Positions 53,434 to 62,643 of a DNA stretch of 64,000 nt are shown piece after piece; the stretch's first letter is position 1, and the number at the start of each line of letters is the position of its first letter. A program made the position numbers and the translations under genes. A model generated the notes under the pieces. That model did not search any database, was not told the origin of the DNA, and saw only the letters and a list, made by a program, of their open reading frames with translations. This stretch comes from Pseudomonas sp. URMO17WK12:I11 (GTDB lineage Bacteria; Pseudomonadota; Gammaproteobacteria; Pseudomonadales; Pseudomonadaceae): contig NZ_VEDF01000009.1 in the NCBI RefSeq assembly GCF_007677725.1, positions 1 to 64,000 on the forward strand. The letters run 5' to 3'.

Positions 53434-54900
53434 ATGCAGTATCGCGATTTGCGCGACTTCATCCGCGGCCTGGAGCAGCGCGGTGAACTCAAGCGCATCC
53501 AGGTTCCGATTTCCCCCGTCCTGGAAATGACCGAGGTCTGCGACCGCACGCTGCGCGCCAAGGGCCCGGCGCTGCTGTTCGAAAAGCCCACCGGCTTCGA
53601 CATTCCGGTGCTGGGCAACCTGTTTGGCACCCCGGAGCGCGTGGCCATGGGCATGGGCGCAGAGTCGGTCGACGAACTGCGCGAAATCGGCAAGCTGCTG
53701 GCCTTTCTCAAGGAGCCTGAGCCGCCCAAGGGCTTGAAGGACGCTTGGTCGAAGTTGCCGATCTTCAAGAAGGTCGTGTCGATGGCGCCCAAGGTGGTCA
53801 AGGACGCGGTGTGCCAGGAAGTGGTGCTCGAGGGTGACGATGTCGACCTTGGCGCGCTGCCGATCCAGCATTGCTGGCCGGGCGACGTGGCGCCGCTGAT
53901 CACCTGGGGCCTGACCGTGACACGCGGCCCGAACAAGGACCGCCAGAACCTGGGTATCTACCGCCAGCAGGTCATCGGCCGCAACAAGGTGATCATGCGC
54001 TGGCTGAGCCACCGCGGCGGCGCCCTGGACTACCGCGAGTGGTGCGAGAAAAACTCGGGCCAGCCGTTCCCGGTCGCCGTGGCCCTGGGCGCCGACCCGG
54101 CCACCATTCTCGGCGCCGTGACGCCGGTGCCCGATACCCTTTCCGAATACGCCTTCGCCGGCCTGCTGCGCGGTAACCGCACGGAGCTGGTGAAATGCCG
54201 TGGCAGCAACCTGCAAGTGCCGGCCACCGCCGAGATCATCCTCGAGGGCGTGATCCATCCCGGTGAAATGGCGCCGGAAGGCCCGTACGGCGACCATACC
54301 GGCTACTACAACGAAGTGGACAGCTTCCCGGTATTCACCGTCGAGCGCATCACCCACCGGCAAAAACCGATCTATCACAGCACCTACACCGGCCGGCCAC
54401 CTGATGAGCCGGCAATTCTCGGGGTCGCGCTCAACGAAGTGTTCGTGCCGATCCTGCAGAAGCAGTTCCCGGAAATCGTCGACTTCTACCTGCCGCCTGA
54501 GGGCTGCTCGTACCGCATGGCGGTGGTGACCATGAAGAAGCAGTATCCAGGCCATGCCAAGCGCGTGATGCTGGGTGTGTGGTCGTTCCTGCGACAGTTC
54601 ATGTACACCAAGTTCGTTATCGTCACCGACGATGACATCAACGCCCGCGACTGGAACGACGTGATCTGGGCCATCACCACGCGCATGGACCCCAAGCGTG
54701 ATACGGTGATGATCGACAACACGCCGATCGACTACCTGGACTTCGCGTCACCGGTGTCGGGCTTGGGATCGAAGATGGGCCTGGATGCCACGCACAAGTG
54801 GCCGGGCGAGACTACACGCGAATGGGGCCGGGTCATCGTCAAGGATGAGGCCGTCACCCGCCGTATCGATGAGCTGTGGGATCAGTTGGGAATAGATTGA
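53434..54900 (+). CDS. ubiD: UbiD 3-octaprenyl-4-hydroxybenzoate decarboxylase
   Basis: Decarboxylates the polyprenyl-hydroxybenzoate intermediate of ubiquinone synthesis using prenylated FMN made by UbiX. It has 488 residues, as usual. Conserved pieces include [15 protein letters not shown] and the prFMN/metal region in [19 protein letters not shown]. The catalytic-acid region is [12 protein letters not shown], with [19 protein letters not shown] further on. Its stop shares one base with the next ATG (TGATG), so the ferredoxin-reductase-type gene is translationally coupled. Confidence 0.95.
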   Translation: MQYRDLRDFIRGLEQRGELKRIQVPISPVLEMTEVCDRTLRAKGPALLFEKPTGFDIPVLGNLFGTPERVAMGMGAESVDELREIGKLLAFLKEPEPPKGLKDAWSKLPIFKKVVSMAPKVVKDAVCQEVVLEGDDVDLGALPIQHCWPGDVAPLITWGLTVTRGPNKDRQNLGIYRQQVIGRNKVIMRWLSHRGGALDYREWCEKNSGQPFPVAVALGADPATILGAVTPVPDTLSEYAFAGLLRGNRTELVKCRGSNLQVPATAEIILEGVIHPGEMAPEGPYGDHTGYYNEVDSFPVFTVERITHRQKPIYHSTYTGRPPDEPAILGVALNEVFVPILQKQFPEIVDFYLPPEGCSYRMAVVTMKKQYPGHAKRVMLGVWSFLRQFMYTKFVIVTDDDINARDWNDVIWAITTRMDPKRDTVMIDNTPIDYLDFASPVSGLGSKMGLDATHKWPGETTREWGRVIVKDEAVTRRIDELWDQLGID

Positions 54901-55868
54901 TGCAGGTAACGTTGCAGCCTTCCGGGGCAGTGCTGGCGCTCGAACCCGGAGAGCGGATCCTGGATGGCGCGCGGCGCCTGGGCTATGACTGTCCGAGCAG
55001 CTGCCGTAATGGCAATTGCCATGTCTGCGCTGCGTTGTTGGTCGAAGGGCGCGTACGCCAGGATGGCGTGGTGCGTGACCACGGCGAGTTGTTCACCTGT
55101 ATCGCCGAACCGCTGGAGGACTGCGTCCTCTTGTGGGACGGTGTGCTCGCCCTGGGCGAGCTACCGGTGCGCAAGCTGGCGTGCAGCGTCAGCGAATGCA
55201 TCGAGGTCGGTGGCGATGTCTGGCGGGTACGCTTGCGCGCGCCGGCGGGCAAGCCGCCGCGTTACCACGCCGGGCAGTACCTGATGATCGAGCGCGAAGG
55301 CGGCAAGCCGGCGGCCTTCTCGCTGGCCTCGGCGCCACATGCCGGGCGCGACCTGGAACTGCATGTGCTGGGCCGCGAAGCCAGCGCCCTGCAATTGCTT
55401 GAGCAGTTGCAGCGCGAGCGCGTTGCGCGGATCGAGATGCCCTTTGGTGATACCCACCTGGCCGAGCTGCCCGACGGGCCATTGGTGCTGATTGCCGCCG
55501 GCACCGGCATGGGCCAGATGCACAGCCTGGTCGAGCACTGTCGAGCCCAAGGTTTCAAGCACCCGGTGCACCTCTACTGGGGCGTGCGCCGACCGGAAGA
55601 TTTCTACACCATCGAGCATTGGCCGCAATGGGAACGTTTGCCCAACCTGTTCCTGCACAAGGTCGTCAGCGACCTGTGTGGCTGGGAAGGGCGCTGCGGC
55701 ATGCTGCATGAAGCGGTGTGCGAGGACGTGGCCGATCTCAACACCGTGCATGTCTATGCCAGCGGTTCGCCGAACATGGTCTATGCCACCCTCGATGCGC
55801 TGGTAGAAGCCGGCATGGACGCTCATCGCATGCGTGCCGATGTATTCGCCTACGCCCCTCGCGGTTAA
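54900..55868 (+). CDS. 2Fe-2S ferredoxin/FAD-NAD(P)H reductase protein (AscD-like)
   Basis: Electron-transfer protein of 322 residues. An N-terminal chloroplast-type ferredoxin domain has cysteines in CRNGNCHVC and a fourth in LFTCIAEP. An FAD-binding barrel (AGQYLMIEREGGKPAAFSLA) and a NAD(P)-binding domain (LIAAGTGMGQMHSLVEHC) follow. The order is that of CDP-6-deoxy-glucoseen reductase-like and phenol-hydroxylase-reductase-like proteins. ATG 54900 overlaps the ubiD stop. The co-translated position next to ubiD is common in Pseudomonas, but no specific redox partner can be named from sequence. Confidence 0.85.
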   Translation: MQVTLQPSGAVLALEPGERILDGARRLGYDCPSSCRNGNCHVCAALLVEGRVRQDGVVRDHGELFTCIAEPLEDCVLLWDGVLALGELPVRKLACSVSECIEVGGDVWRVRLRAPAGKPPRYHAGQYLMIEREGGKPAAFSLASAPHAGRDLELHVLGREASALQLLEQLQRERVARIEMPFGDTHLAELPDGPLVLIAAGTGMGQMHSLVEHCRAQGFKHPVHLYWGVRRPEDFYTIEHWPQWERLPNLFLHKVVSDLCGWEGRCGMLHEAVCEDVADLNTVHVYASGSPNMVYATLDALVEAGMDAHRMRADVFAYAPRG

Positions 55869-55873
55869 TAACC

Positions 55874-55945
55874 AAAGTTTGCGAACAGGGATATAAGGCG
55901 GTAATTGCTACCGCCTCGGCCTTAAACTTTCGCACCTGTTGAAAC
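55874..55945. other. Structured intergenic element with competing stems
   Basis: GGCGGTA (55897-55903) and TACCGCC (55909-55915) form a perfect seven-pair hairpin. Around it, AAAGTTT (55874-55880) can pair with AAACTTT (55924-55930). Alternatively, GTTT plus ACAGG (55877-55889) can pair with CCTGT plus AAAC (55935-55945). The two outer pairings share GTTT and exclude each other. It could be a terminator for the ubiD operon (there is no T-run), a leader for chaC, or a small RNA. The 247-base gap has no gene. Confidence 0.4.
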
Positions 55946-56115
55946 AGTGAATCCCAGTCGTCGGAAGTGCGCGTCAAACAGGTTCGCCAGGGCTTGAGCA
56001 GTGGCGGCTTTCTATCCTATGGTTAAGCAAAGCGCCCAGCGCGCTGCGGCGCCAGCCGCATCCATTACGACGCACGCTCTATCTTTTAGCTTCTGGGGAA
56101 CACTGGCGGCAGCTT

Positions 56116-56766
56116 ATGTCGGCACTTGAAAGTTTATCTTGGGAAGTTGCCTATCCACCGCAGCTCGACTTCGGCCAGCAACTGACTCGCGAGCAACTGC
56201 TCAACTCCATGCACACGACCATGTCGCGCCACCAAGGAGGCCCGGTCTGGTTGTTTGCCTATGGCTCGTTGATCTGGCGTCCCGAATGCAATTCCCTCGA
56301 GCGCCAGCGCGCGCGCGTGCATGGCTATCACCGCGGGCTGTATCTGTGGTCGCACGAGCATCGCGGCACCCCGGAAACGCCCGGCCTGGTGTTTGGCCTC
56401 GACCGAGGCGGCTCTTGCAGCGGGTTCGCCTACCGCCTCGATGAAAGCTGCCTGGATGACTCGCTGCTGGCATTGTGGCAACGGGAAATGCCGTTCCCGG
56501 CGTACCGGCCGCACTGGCTCAACTGTCGCCTGAGTGATGGCAGCAAGGTGCAGGCATTGGGGTTCGTGCTGGAACGTCATCTACCCTGCTATGCCGGCAA
56601 CCTGCCGGACACCTTGCTCAGTCAGATCCTCGCCAGCGCCAAGGGCCGCTATGGCACAACGCGCGATTACGTCGAGCAGACCCTCAACGCGCTGCGCAGC
56701 CATCAGATGCCTGATCGCAATCTCGAAGCCCGATTCAGGCGCTGTCACAACCTGCGCGAGCTGTGA
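56116..56766 (+). CDS. chaC: ChaC-type gamma-glutamylcyclotransferase
   Basis: Degrades glutathione to 5-oxoproline and Cys-Gly. It has 216 residues. The family signature YGSLIWRPE is near 53-61, followed by HGYHRGLYLWSHEHRGTPETPGLVFGLDRGG, and the catalytic glutamate candidate is in WQREMPF. The length is standard for bacterial ChaC. It is a single gene, convergent with the quinone reductase 19 bases later. Confidence 0.9.
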   Translation: MSALESLSWEVAYPPQLDFGQQLTREQLLNSMHTTMSRHQGGPVWLFAYGSLIWRPECNSLERQRARVHGYHRGLYLWSHEHRGTPETPGLVFGLDRGGSCSGFAYRLDESCLDDSLLALWQREMPFPAYRPHWLNCRLSDGSKVQALGFVLERHLPCYAGNLPDTLLSQILASAKGRYGTTRDYVEQTLNALRSHQMPDRNLEARFRRCHNLREL

Positions 56767-56785
56767 AGGCCAGTGCAGTGGAGGC

Positions 56786-57763
56786 TTAGCGGGTCAGCAC
56801 CACCAACTTACCCACAGCCTGTCGCTGCCCAAGCGCGTCGATCGCAGTGCCAGCTTCAGCCAGTGGATAAGTCCTGGACACCAAGGGCTTGAGCTTGCCT
56901 TCGGCATGCCAGGCGAACAGCTGCTGGAAATTCGCTGCGTTGTCCTCGGGCTGACGCTGGGCGAAAGCGCCCCAGAACACCCCCATCACCGCAGCACCCT
57001 TGAGCAGCACCAGGTTCGCCGCCAGCTGTGGAATGCTGCCGCTGGCGAAGCCGACCACCAGCAGGCGGCCTTGCCAGGCCAGTGAGCGTACTGCCTGGTC
57101 GAACAGCTCGCCGCCTACCGGGTCGTAGATCACATCGGCGCCGTTGCCGCCGGTCAGGCGCTTGACCTCCTCCTTGAGACTGGCCTGGCTGTAATCGATC
57201 AATTCATCAGCGCCGGCAGCTTTGGCCACGGCAAGCTTCTCGGCGCTGCTGGCCGCCGCGATCACCCTCGCACCCAAAGCCTTGCCGATTTCCACGGCCG
57301 CCAGGCCCACCCCGCCTGAGGCGCCCAGCACCAGCAAGGTTTCGCCAGCCTGCAGTTGACCGCGCTGCCTGAGTGCGTGCATGGACGTGCCATAGGTCAT
57401 GCCGAATGCTGCAGCCGTGGCGAAATCCATGTGCTGCGGCACCGGCATGACATTGTAGAAGGGCACAGCCACCTGCTCGGCGAACGCACCCCAGCCAGTC
57501 AAGGCCATGACCCGGTCGCCGACCTTGAAGCGGCCCGCTCGTTCACCCACTGCGCCGACGATGCCAGCAGCCTCGCCACCCGGAGAAAACGGCAAGGGCG
57601 GTTGAAATTGATATTTGCCTTCGATGATAAGCGTATCGGGGAAGTTGACCCCGGCCGCCTGCACGTCGATCAGGACCTCGTTGTGTTTCGGCACGGGGCT
57701 TGCGACCTCTTCCAGCACCAGATTGCCGGCCGGGCCGAGGGTTTTGCACAACACAGCTTTCAT
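56786..57763 (-). CDS. NADPH:quinone oxidoreductase family protein
   Basis: Zinc-independent medium-chain dehydrogenase/reductase of 325 residues. It opens MKAVLCKTLGPAGNLVLEEV and has VQAAGVNFPDTLIIEGKYQ typical of quinone reductases. The nucleotide motif is VLGASGGVGLAAVEIGKALGA, and GADVIYDPVGGELFDQAVRS follows. ATG 57763 has AGGAA upstream; a longer frame to 58141 is antisense to the next gene. Family members reduce quinones or enones, but the substrate is unknown here. Confidence 0.9.
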   Translation of the reverse strand: MKAVLCKTLGPAGNLVLEEVASPVPKHNEVLIDVQAAGVNFPDTLIIEGKYQFQPPLPFSPGGEAAGIVGAVGERAGRFKVGDRVMALTGWGAFAEQVAVPFYNVMPVPQHMDFATAAAFGMTYGTSMHALRQRGQLQAGETLLVLGASGGVGLAAVEIGKALGARVIAAASSAEKLAVAKAAGADELIDYSQASLKEEVKRLTGGNGADVIYDPVGGELFDQAVRSLAWQGRLLVVGFASGSIPQLAANLVLLKGAAVMGVFWGAFAQRQPEDNAANFQQLFAWHAEGKLKPLVSRTYPLAEAGTAIDALGQRQAVGKLVVLTR

Positions 57764-57919
57764 CGGGCTATTCCTTTGCGTGTAGTGGCCGATAAGTGTA
57801 GGAGTGCAGCCCGCCCGGTCAACGAGCATGGTCCGCCCTGATGGGCCGGCATAAGCCTGGGCTTGGGTTTGCGCAGCATGCTGGGTAAGCTGGCGCCAAC
57901 TGTGTTTAGGAGCGAATTC

Positions 57920-58327
57920 GTGAAAGCGTGGATCTTGATGGTACTGGCGTTGCTGCTGCCAGCGGCGGCCATGGCTGAAGAGGCCAAGGAAGAAGGCGCA
58001 CCCAAGGTGTCCTACATCAGCCTGAGCCCGCCTTTCGTCGGCAACTATGCGCTCGATGGCAGCCCCAAGCTGCGTGTGTACAAGGCCGATGTCGCCCTGC
58101 GCGTGACCGGCGATGCCGCGGCTGCGGCGGTCAAGCATCATGAGCCGCTGATTCGCAACCAGCTGGTGGCGCTGTTCACCCAGCAGACGGTGGACAACAT
58201 GAGCAACGTCGACGCCAAGGAGCGGTTGCGCCAGGAAGCACTGAAGCAGGTTCAGCAGGTGATGGAGGCGGAGGAGGGCAAGCCGATCGTCGAAGATCTG
58301 TTGTTCAACAACCTGATCGTGCAGTGA
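57920..58327 (+). CDS. FliL-like secreted or periplasmic protein
   Basis: Protein of 135 residues. GTG 57920 has AGGAG at 57908-57912, and the signal peptide ends LLPAAAMA. The mature part has FliL-family features: YISLSPPFVGNYA, a RVYKADVALRV strand, and the C-terminal motif VEDLLFNNLIVQ. There are no flagellar genes in the window, so it is an orphan FliL-like gene as seen in other Pseudomonas. True flagellar basal-body FliL has a longer N-terminal helix region. A role in motility is not shown. Confidence 0.75.
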   Translation: MKAWILMVLALLLPAAAMAEEAKEEGAPKVSYISLSPPFVGNYALDGSPKLRVYKADVALRVTGDAAAAAVKHHEPLIRNQLVALFTQQTVDNMSNVDAKERLRQEALKQVQQVMEAEEGKPIVEDLLFNNLIVQ

Positions 58328-58398
58328 TCGGCCTGAGCTGACTGGCCCGACGGGCCTGGTCAGGGCTGGTTGATGTCGCGCTCTACGGCTAGGCCTTG

Positions 58399-58851
58399 CT
58401 AGTCAGCTAGCGCCACGATCGCCGACCATTGCGCTTCGGTCACCGGCATCACCGACAGGCGTGTGCCTTTCTGTACCAGCGGCAACTCGGCCAAGGCGCT
58501 CTGTTGCTTCAACAGACCCAGCCCCAGCACCTGCTTGAAGGTCCGTACATGGGCCACGTCCAATGCGCTCCAGGGATTCTTCTCGGCGCTGGCCTTGGCA
58601 TCGTGGTAATGACTTTGCGGGTCCAGGGCAGTGGGGTCAGGGTAGGCTGGCGTGGTGATCCGGCCGATGCCGGCAATACCAGGCTGCGGGCAGCTGGAGT
58701 GGTAGAAGAAGAACTCATCGCCAACCGCCATGGCGCGCATGAAATTGCGTGCCTGATAGTTACGCACACCGTCCCAGCGCGCTTCGCCCACACGCGCCAG
58801 GCCTTCGATGGAAAGTTCATCAGGCTCGGATTTCATCAGCCAGTAAGCCAT
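58399..58851 (-). CDS. EVE-domain protein
   Basis: Protein of 150 residues made of one EVE domain, a PUA-like fold that recognises modified bases. It opens AYWLMKSEPDELSIEGL and has WDGVRNYQARNFMRAMAVGDEFFFYHS, GIAGIGRI and the closing PVTEAQWSAIV. ATG 58851 is eight bases after GGAG; ATG 58857 is only two bases away. It lies singly between FliL-like and small membrane protein genes. The target (modified DNA or RNA) is unknown. Confidence 0.92.
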   Translation of the reverse strand: MAYWLMKSEPDELSIEGLARVGEARWDGVRNYQARNFMRAMAVGDEFFFYHSSCPQPGIAGIGRITTPAYPDPTALDPQSHYHDAKASAEKNPWSALDVAHVRTFKQVLGLGLLKQQSALAELPLVQKGTRLSVMPVTEAQWSAIVALAD

Positions 58852-59028
58852 CGGCATTGCTCCTGAAAAAGTTTGAAATAACCTGTTGCACGAAACCGAC
58901 GGCCGGTTGGCGTCAACGTTTGCGTGTCGACTCAGGTTGTCGGAAAATGCGCCGATTTTAAGCTAGACGCTCCGGCGGCACCAAGAAGGTCGCCGAGCCT
59001 GAACGTATGCCTAGGGGGGCATTCTTCA

Positions 59029-59178
59029 ATGAATCAACGTAAACCGGATCTGCTCTGGATCCTGGTCTTCATCTTTGGTCTGGGCGTGGTCACCACCGGT
59101 TATGCCCAAGGCTTCTGGGAGCGCAAGCTCGACACTGCCTACCAGACCCCGATCGAGGCTCCCGCTCAGCAGCGCTGA
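59029..59178 (+). CDS. Small single-helix membrane protein (49 aa)
   Basis: Short gene read as 49 residues from ATG 59029 with AGGGGGG upstream. It has one hydrophobic stretch (LLWILVFIFGLGVVTTGYA, about 9-27) with a positive N-terminus, then a short hydrophilic tail. No domain is recognised. It converges with ygfA ten bases later. Coding is likely from the ribosome site and composition, but a chance frame cannot be excluded. Confidence 0.6.
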   Translation: MNQRKPDLLWILVFIFGLGVVTTGYAQGFWERKLDTAYQTPIEAPAQQR

Positions 59179-59188
59179 CCGGCCTCGC

Positions 59189-59797
59189 TCATTTACCCGC
59201 CAAGTACCAGCCGCGATCACTGACCGTACCTTGTAGCGGCACGTCCCAGCTGGCCTGCGCCAGTCGTTCGACTTTCTGGCACTCATGGGCCAACCCCAAC
59301 AGCAGCGGCTTCTTCCATGTCTTGCGCCGTGTCTGATAGGCCAGGCTGCGGTCATAGAAGCCCCCGCCCATGCCCAGCCGGCCACCGACCGCGTCAAATC
59401 CCACCAGCGGCAACAGGATCAGGTCCAGCGACCAGATCGGCCGTTGACGCCGTCGGTCGGTGACCGGCTCGGGGATGCGAAAGCGGTTGCGCTTGAGTCT
59501 TTCACCCTGATCGAAGCGCTGGAATACCATGCGCGTGCGCGGCCACGCATGCAGCACCGGCAGATAGATGCGTTTGCCCCGCCGCTGCGCTTCACGCAGC
59601 AGCAGACGCGGGTCGATTTCACCGTCGTTGGGCAAGTACATGGCAATGTGCCTGGCGCGGCGAAATAGCGGGTCTTGCGCCAGTTGGCGGTACAAGCCGA
59701 GAGAGGCCTGGCGTTGCTCGGCGGGGGTGAGGGCGCGGCGCGCGTTGCGCAGCAGGCGACGAAGCTGGGGCCGGGTAAGCGGTGCGAGTTCAGTCAT
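59189..59797 (-). CDS. ygfA: 5-formyltetrahydrofolate cyclo-ligase
   Basis: Converts 5-formyl-THF to 5,10-methenyl-THF with ATP. ATG 59797 (MTELAPLTRPQLRRLLRNAR) gives 202 residues; a frame to 59845 would run into the 6S RNA 3' region. Motifs are LPNDGEIDPRLLL, DLILLPLVGFDAVGGRLGMGGGFYDR with the family GMGGGxYDR, and RKPLLLG-like ending. It lies directly downstream of 6S RNA, a conserved arrangement (ssrS-ygfA). Confidence 0.93.
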   Translation of the reverse strand: MTELAPLTRPQLRRLLRNARRALTPAEQRQASLGLYRQLAQDPLFRRARHIAMYLPNDGEIDPRLLLREAQRRGKRIYLPVLHAWPRTRMVFQRFDQGERLKRNRFRIPEPVTDRRRQRPIWSLDLILLPLVGFDAVGGRLGMGGGFYDRSLAYQTRRKTWKKPLLLGLAHECQKVERLAQASWDVPLQGTVSDRGWYLAGK

Positions 59798-59824
59798 GGC
59801 ACGGGCTACCCCAGGTGTCGAGCT

Positions 59825-60002
59825 GCCCAGCTGGACACTGGGCAAGAGGAATCAGGCTCCCCGATAAGACCGCTATCGGTGTAGCCCTTGAACCCGAAAG
59901 TTCAAGGTGGAGATTGCAGGGGGCGTTAAGGCTTTCCGTCTAGCGGACATGCACACCGGCCCCAGCGTGCAACCCCCGTGGTTGTGCGTATCGGCTCAGG
60001 GA
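59825..60002 (-). ncRNA. ssrS: 6S RNA
   Basis: On the minus strand the region begins TCCCTGAGCCGATA at 60002, as Pseudomonas 6S RNA does. It has the familiar GTTGCACGCTGGGGCCGGTG and CACCTTGAACTTTCGGGTTC portions. It lies between zapA and ygfA, the conserved position. 6S RNA binds sigma-70 RNA polymerase in stationary phase. The 5' end is set by the motif; the 3' end is approximate. Confidence 0.85.
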
Positions 60003-60050
60003 CATAACCGACTGGCGCATCCACCAGGGAGTGGCGCCAGTATACCAATC

Positions 60051-60371
60051 TCAGCCGTTTTTGGTACCCGCATCGTCGGCCAGTGCCTGATCGACCCGCT
60101 CCAGCAGATCGCGCACCTGTTCGCGGCTGGTGCCACCGCCTGGGGTGTCGTTGCGGTCTTCCTGACGGTGCAGCATCTCATGGGTAATGTTCAACGCCGC
60201 CATCACCGCGATGCGGTCGGCACCGATCACCTTGCCGCTGCTGCGGATCTCGCGCATCTTGCTGTCGAGGTAGCGCGCCGCGCTGACGAGGTTGTTGCGC
60301 TCCTCGGGCGGGCAGATGATCGAGTAATCCTTGTCGAGGATCTGCACGGTGACGCTATTGCTTGAACTCAT
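60051..60371 (-). CDS. zapA: Cell division protein ZapA
   Basis: Cytoplasmic FtsZ-ring stabiliser of 106 residues. It has VTVQILDKDYSIICPPEERNNL, then a helical, coiled-coil-forming part (AARYLDSKMREIRSSGKVIGADRIAVMAALNI). ATG 60371 overlaps the upstream gene's stop in ATGA, so the two are coupled. A C-terminal tail of about 35 residues is G/R/D-rich. 6S RNA follows. Confidence 0.95.
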   Translation of the reverse strand: MSSSNSVTVQILDKDYSIICPPEERNNLVSAARYLDSKMREIRSSGKVIGADRIAVMAALNITHEMLHRQEDRNDTPGGGTSREQVRDLLERVDQALADDAGTKNG

Positions 60372-60586
60372 GAGTCTTGCTCCAGGGCCTTGAGGCGTAA
60401 AATCATCGACTCGACCTTACGCTTGGCGATCTCGTTCTTTTCGATGAGGTGGGCGCGTTCCTCGCGCCAGGATCTTTCCTGAGCTACTAGGAGTGCATTT
60501 TGCCGTTTTAGTTGCTCGACACGTTCAATCAGCAACTCGAAGCGGCTCATCAGCGCTTGCAGGTCTTTCTCTTGCGTGGGTTGCAC
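60368..60586 (-). CDS. ZapB-like coiled-coil protein (TIGR02449 family)
   Basis: Small helical protein coupled to zapA. GTG 60586 with GGAG nine bases upstream gives 72 residues; a TTG at 60607 would add seven. The sequence is a heptad-rich coiled coil (ALMSRFELLIERVEQLKRQN, then REERAHLIEKNEIAKRKVES). It resembles ZapB, which bridges ZapA to the chromosome terminus in E. coli, so a division role is likely. Confidence 0.8.
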   Translation of the reverse strand: MQPTQEKDLQALMSRFELLIERVEQLKRQNALLVAQERSWREERAHLIEKNEIAKRKVESMILRLKALEQDS

Positions 60587-60731
60587 TCGATTCGCTCCGT
60601 CGTTCAATCACCCGCGATGATGCCTCTCCCTGTGCCACGACGGCCAGTGCCGATGGTCTTGGCGCGCCTGCCGGTGCTAGGATACAAGGCCTTCATTCTA
60701 GTCAAATGCGCCCTCTGGCGCCTAGCCGACC

Positions 60732-61286
60732 ATGCCTAATACCCAATCACCTTATACCGCCTTCGCCGCGCTGCTCTCGAGCAACGGTCACCCTGTCTCC
60801 CCAGCCGAGCTGCACGGCCTGCTGATTGGCCGTAGCTGCGCCGGCGCGGGCTTCGATACCGAAGCCTGGCTGGCCGACGCTGCCGGCTTGCTGGAAAACG
60901 AGCCGCAAGACACCGTGCGCGCCGCGCTGCTTGGCCTGCAGGAAATGGTCAAGGCCGAACTGACCGGCGAAGACATCGCCATCGTCCTGCTGCTGCCGGG
61001 CGATGAAACGCCGCTCAGCGAACGCGCTACCGCCCTGGGTCAGTGGTGCCAAGGCTTCATCGCCGGTTTCGGGCTCAACGCCGGTGGCAAGGACCTGTCC
61101 AGCGATGCCAAGGAAGTGCTGCAAGACCTGGTCGCCATCTCCCAGGTCCAGGAAGCCCTCGAGGAATCCGAAGACGGCGAGACCGACTACATGGAAGTCA
61201 TGGAATACCTGCGCGTCGCGCCGCTGCTGCTGTACACGGAACTGGCCGCGCCTGTCGCAGCTGCGCCCAAACCTTCGCTGCATTGA
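60732..61286 (+). CDS. YgfB/UPF0149-family protein
   Basis: Protein of 184 residues with the YecA/YgfB fold, beginning with a helical domain ([20 protein letters not shown]). [15 protein letters not shown]-like and [22 protein letters not shown] segments follow, with many acidic residues. It precedes pepP by 22 bases in the conserved ygfB-pepP-ubiH order. Function is not firmly known. It is divergent from the zapA unit. Confidence 0.9.
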   Translation: MPNTQSPYTAFAALLSSNGHPVSPAELHGLLIGRSCAGAGFDTEAWLADAAGLLENEPQDTVRAALLGLQEMVKAELTGEDIAIVLLLPGDETPLSERATALGQWCQGFIAGFGLNAGGKDLSSDAKEVLQDLVAISQVQEALEESEDGETDYMEVMEYLRVAPLLLYTELAAPVAAAPKPSLH

Positions 61287-61308
61287 TCGAACGGGGGTCG
61301 TTCTGCCC

Positions 61309-62643
61309 ATGAGCCACATACCCAAGGCCGAATATGCCCGTCGGCGCAAGGCGCTGATGGCGCAGATGGTCCCCAACAGCATTGCCATCCTGCCGGCGGC
61401 CGCGGTGGCGATTCGTAACCGCGATGTCGAACACGTGTACCGCCAGGACAGCGATTTCCAGTACCTCAGCGGTTTTCCAGAGCCAGAGGCGGTGGTCGTG
61501 CTGATCCCGGGCCGCGAACATGGCGAATATGTGCTGTTCTGCCGCGAGCGCAACCCTGAGCGGGAGCTGTGGGACGGCCTGCGCGCCGGCCAGGAAGGCG
61601 CGGTGCGCGACTTCGGCGCCGACGATGCCTTCCCCATCACTGACATCGACGAGATTCTGCCGGGCCTGATCGAGGGCCGCGAGCGGGTCTACAGCGCCAT
61701 GGGCAGCAACCCTGAATTCGACCGCCGGCTGATGGACTGGATCAACGTGATTCGCTCCAAGGCGCGCCTCGGTGCCCAACCGCCGAACGAGTTCGTTGCC
61801 CTGGATCATCTGCTCCACGACATGCGCCTGTATAAATCGGCAGCGGAAGTGAAAGTCATGCGCGCCGCGGCGGCCATTTCCGCGCGGGCTCATGTGCGGG
61901 CCATGCAGGCCTGTCGGGCGGGCTTGCACGAATACAGCCTGGAAGCGGAACTGGACTACGAGTTCCGCAAAGGCGGGGCGAAAATGCCGGCCTATGGGTC
62001 GATTGTCGCCGCAGGGCGCAACGGCTGCATCCTGCACTACCAGCAAAACGACGCGCCGCTGAAGAACGGCGACCTGGTGCTGATCGATGCCGGCTGCGAG
62101 ATCGACTGCTATGCCAGCGACATCACCCGTACCTTTCCGGTCAATGGGCGATTCTCGCCTGAGCAGAAGGCCATCTACGAGCTGGTGCTCCAGGCGCAGG
62201 CCGCCGCCTTTGCTCAAATCGCCCCAGGCAAGCATTGGAACCATGCACACGAAGCTACCGTGCGGGTCATCACCGAGGGCCTGGTAAAGCTTGGCTTGCT
62301 CAAGGGCGAGGTGCAGGCGCTGATCGACAGCGAGGCTTATCGCGCGTTCTACATGCACCGCGCTGGGCATTGGCTGGGCATGGATGTGCATGATGTCGGC
62401 GAGTACAAAGTCGGTGGCGAATGGCGCGTGCTCGAGCCGGGCATGGCGCTGACGGTGGAACCGGGCATCTACATCGCCGCGGACAATCTAGACGTCGCGA
62501 AGAAATGGCGCGGCATTGGCATCAGGATCGAGGACGACGTGGTAGTGACCAAGCAAGGCTGTGAAATCCTCACATCGGGCGTACCGCGTACGGTCGCGGA
62601 CATCGAGGCGCTGATGCAGGCTGCGCGCGCAGAAGCACCATGA
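61309..62643 (+). CDS. pepP: Xaa-Pro aminopeptidase P
   Basis: Dimanganese aminopeptidase that removes residues before proline. ATG 61309 gives 444 residues, the usual length; the longer frame from 61003 overlaps the preceding gene. The creatinase-like N-domain is followed by the M24B catalytic domain. Metal ligands are in LIDAGCE, YASDITRTFP, the histidine region MHRAGHWLGMDVHD, LTVEPGIYI and GIRIEDDV. Its stop overlaps the ubiH start (ATGA). Confidence 0.96.
   Translation: MSHIPKAEYARRRKALMAQMVPNSIAILPAAAVAIRNRDVEHVYRQDSDFQYLSGFPEPEAVVVLIPGREHGEYVLFCRERNPERELWDGLRAGQEGAVRDFGADDAFPITDIDEILPGLIEGRERVYSAMGSNPEFDRRLMDWINVIRSKARLGAQPPNEFVALDHLLHDMRLYKSAAEVKVMRAAAAISARAHVRAMQACRAGLHEYSLEAELDYEFRKGGAKMPAYGSIVAAGRNGCILHYQQNDAPLKNGDLVLIDAGCEIDCYASDITRTFPVNGRFSPEQKAIYELVLQAQAAAFAQIAPGKHWNHAHEATVRVITEGLVKLGLLKGEVQALIDSEAYRAFYMHRAGHWLGMDVHDVGEYKVGGEWRVLEPGMALTVEPGIYIAADNLDVAKKWRGIGIRIEDDVVVTKQGCEILTSGVPRTVADIEALMQAARAEAP

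Noticed and set aside
61198-62391. 397-residue minus-strand open frame over pepP
   Set aside because: Antisense of a clear M24B peptidase.
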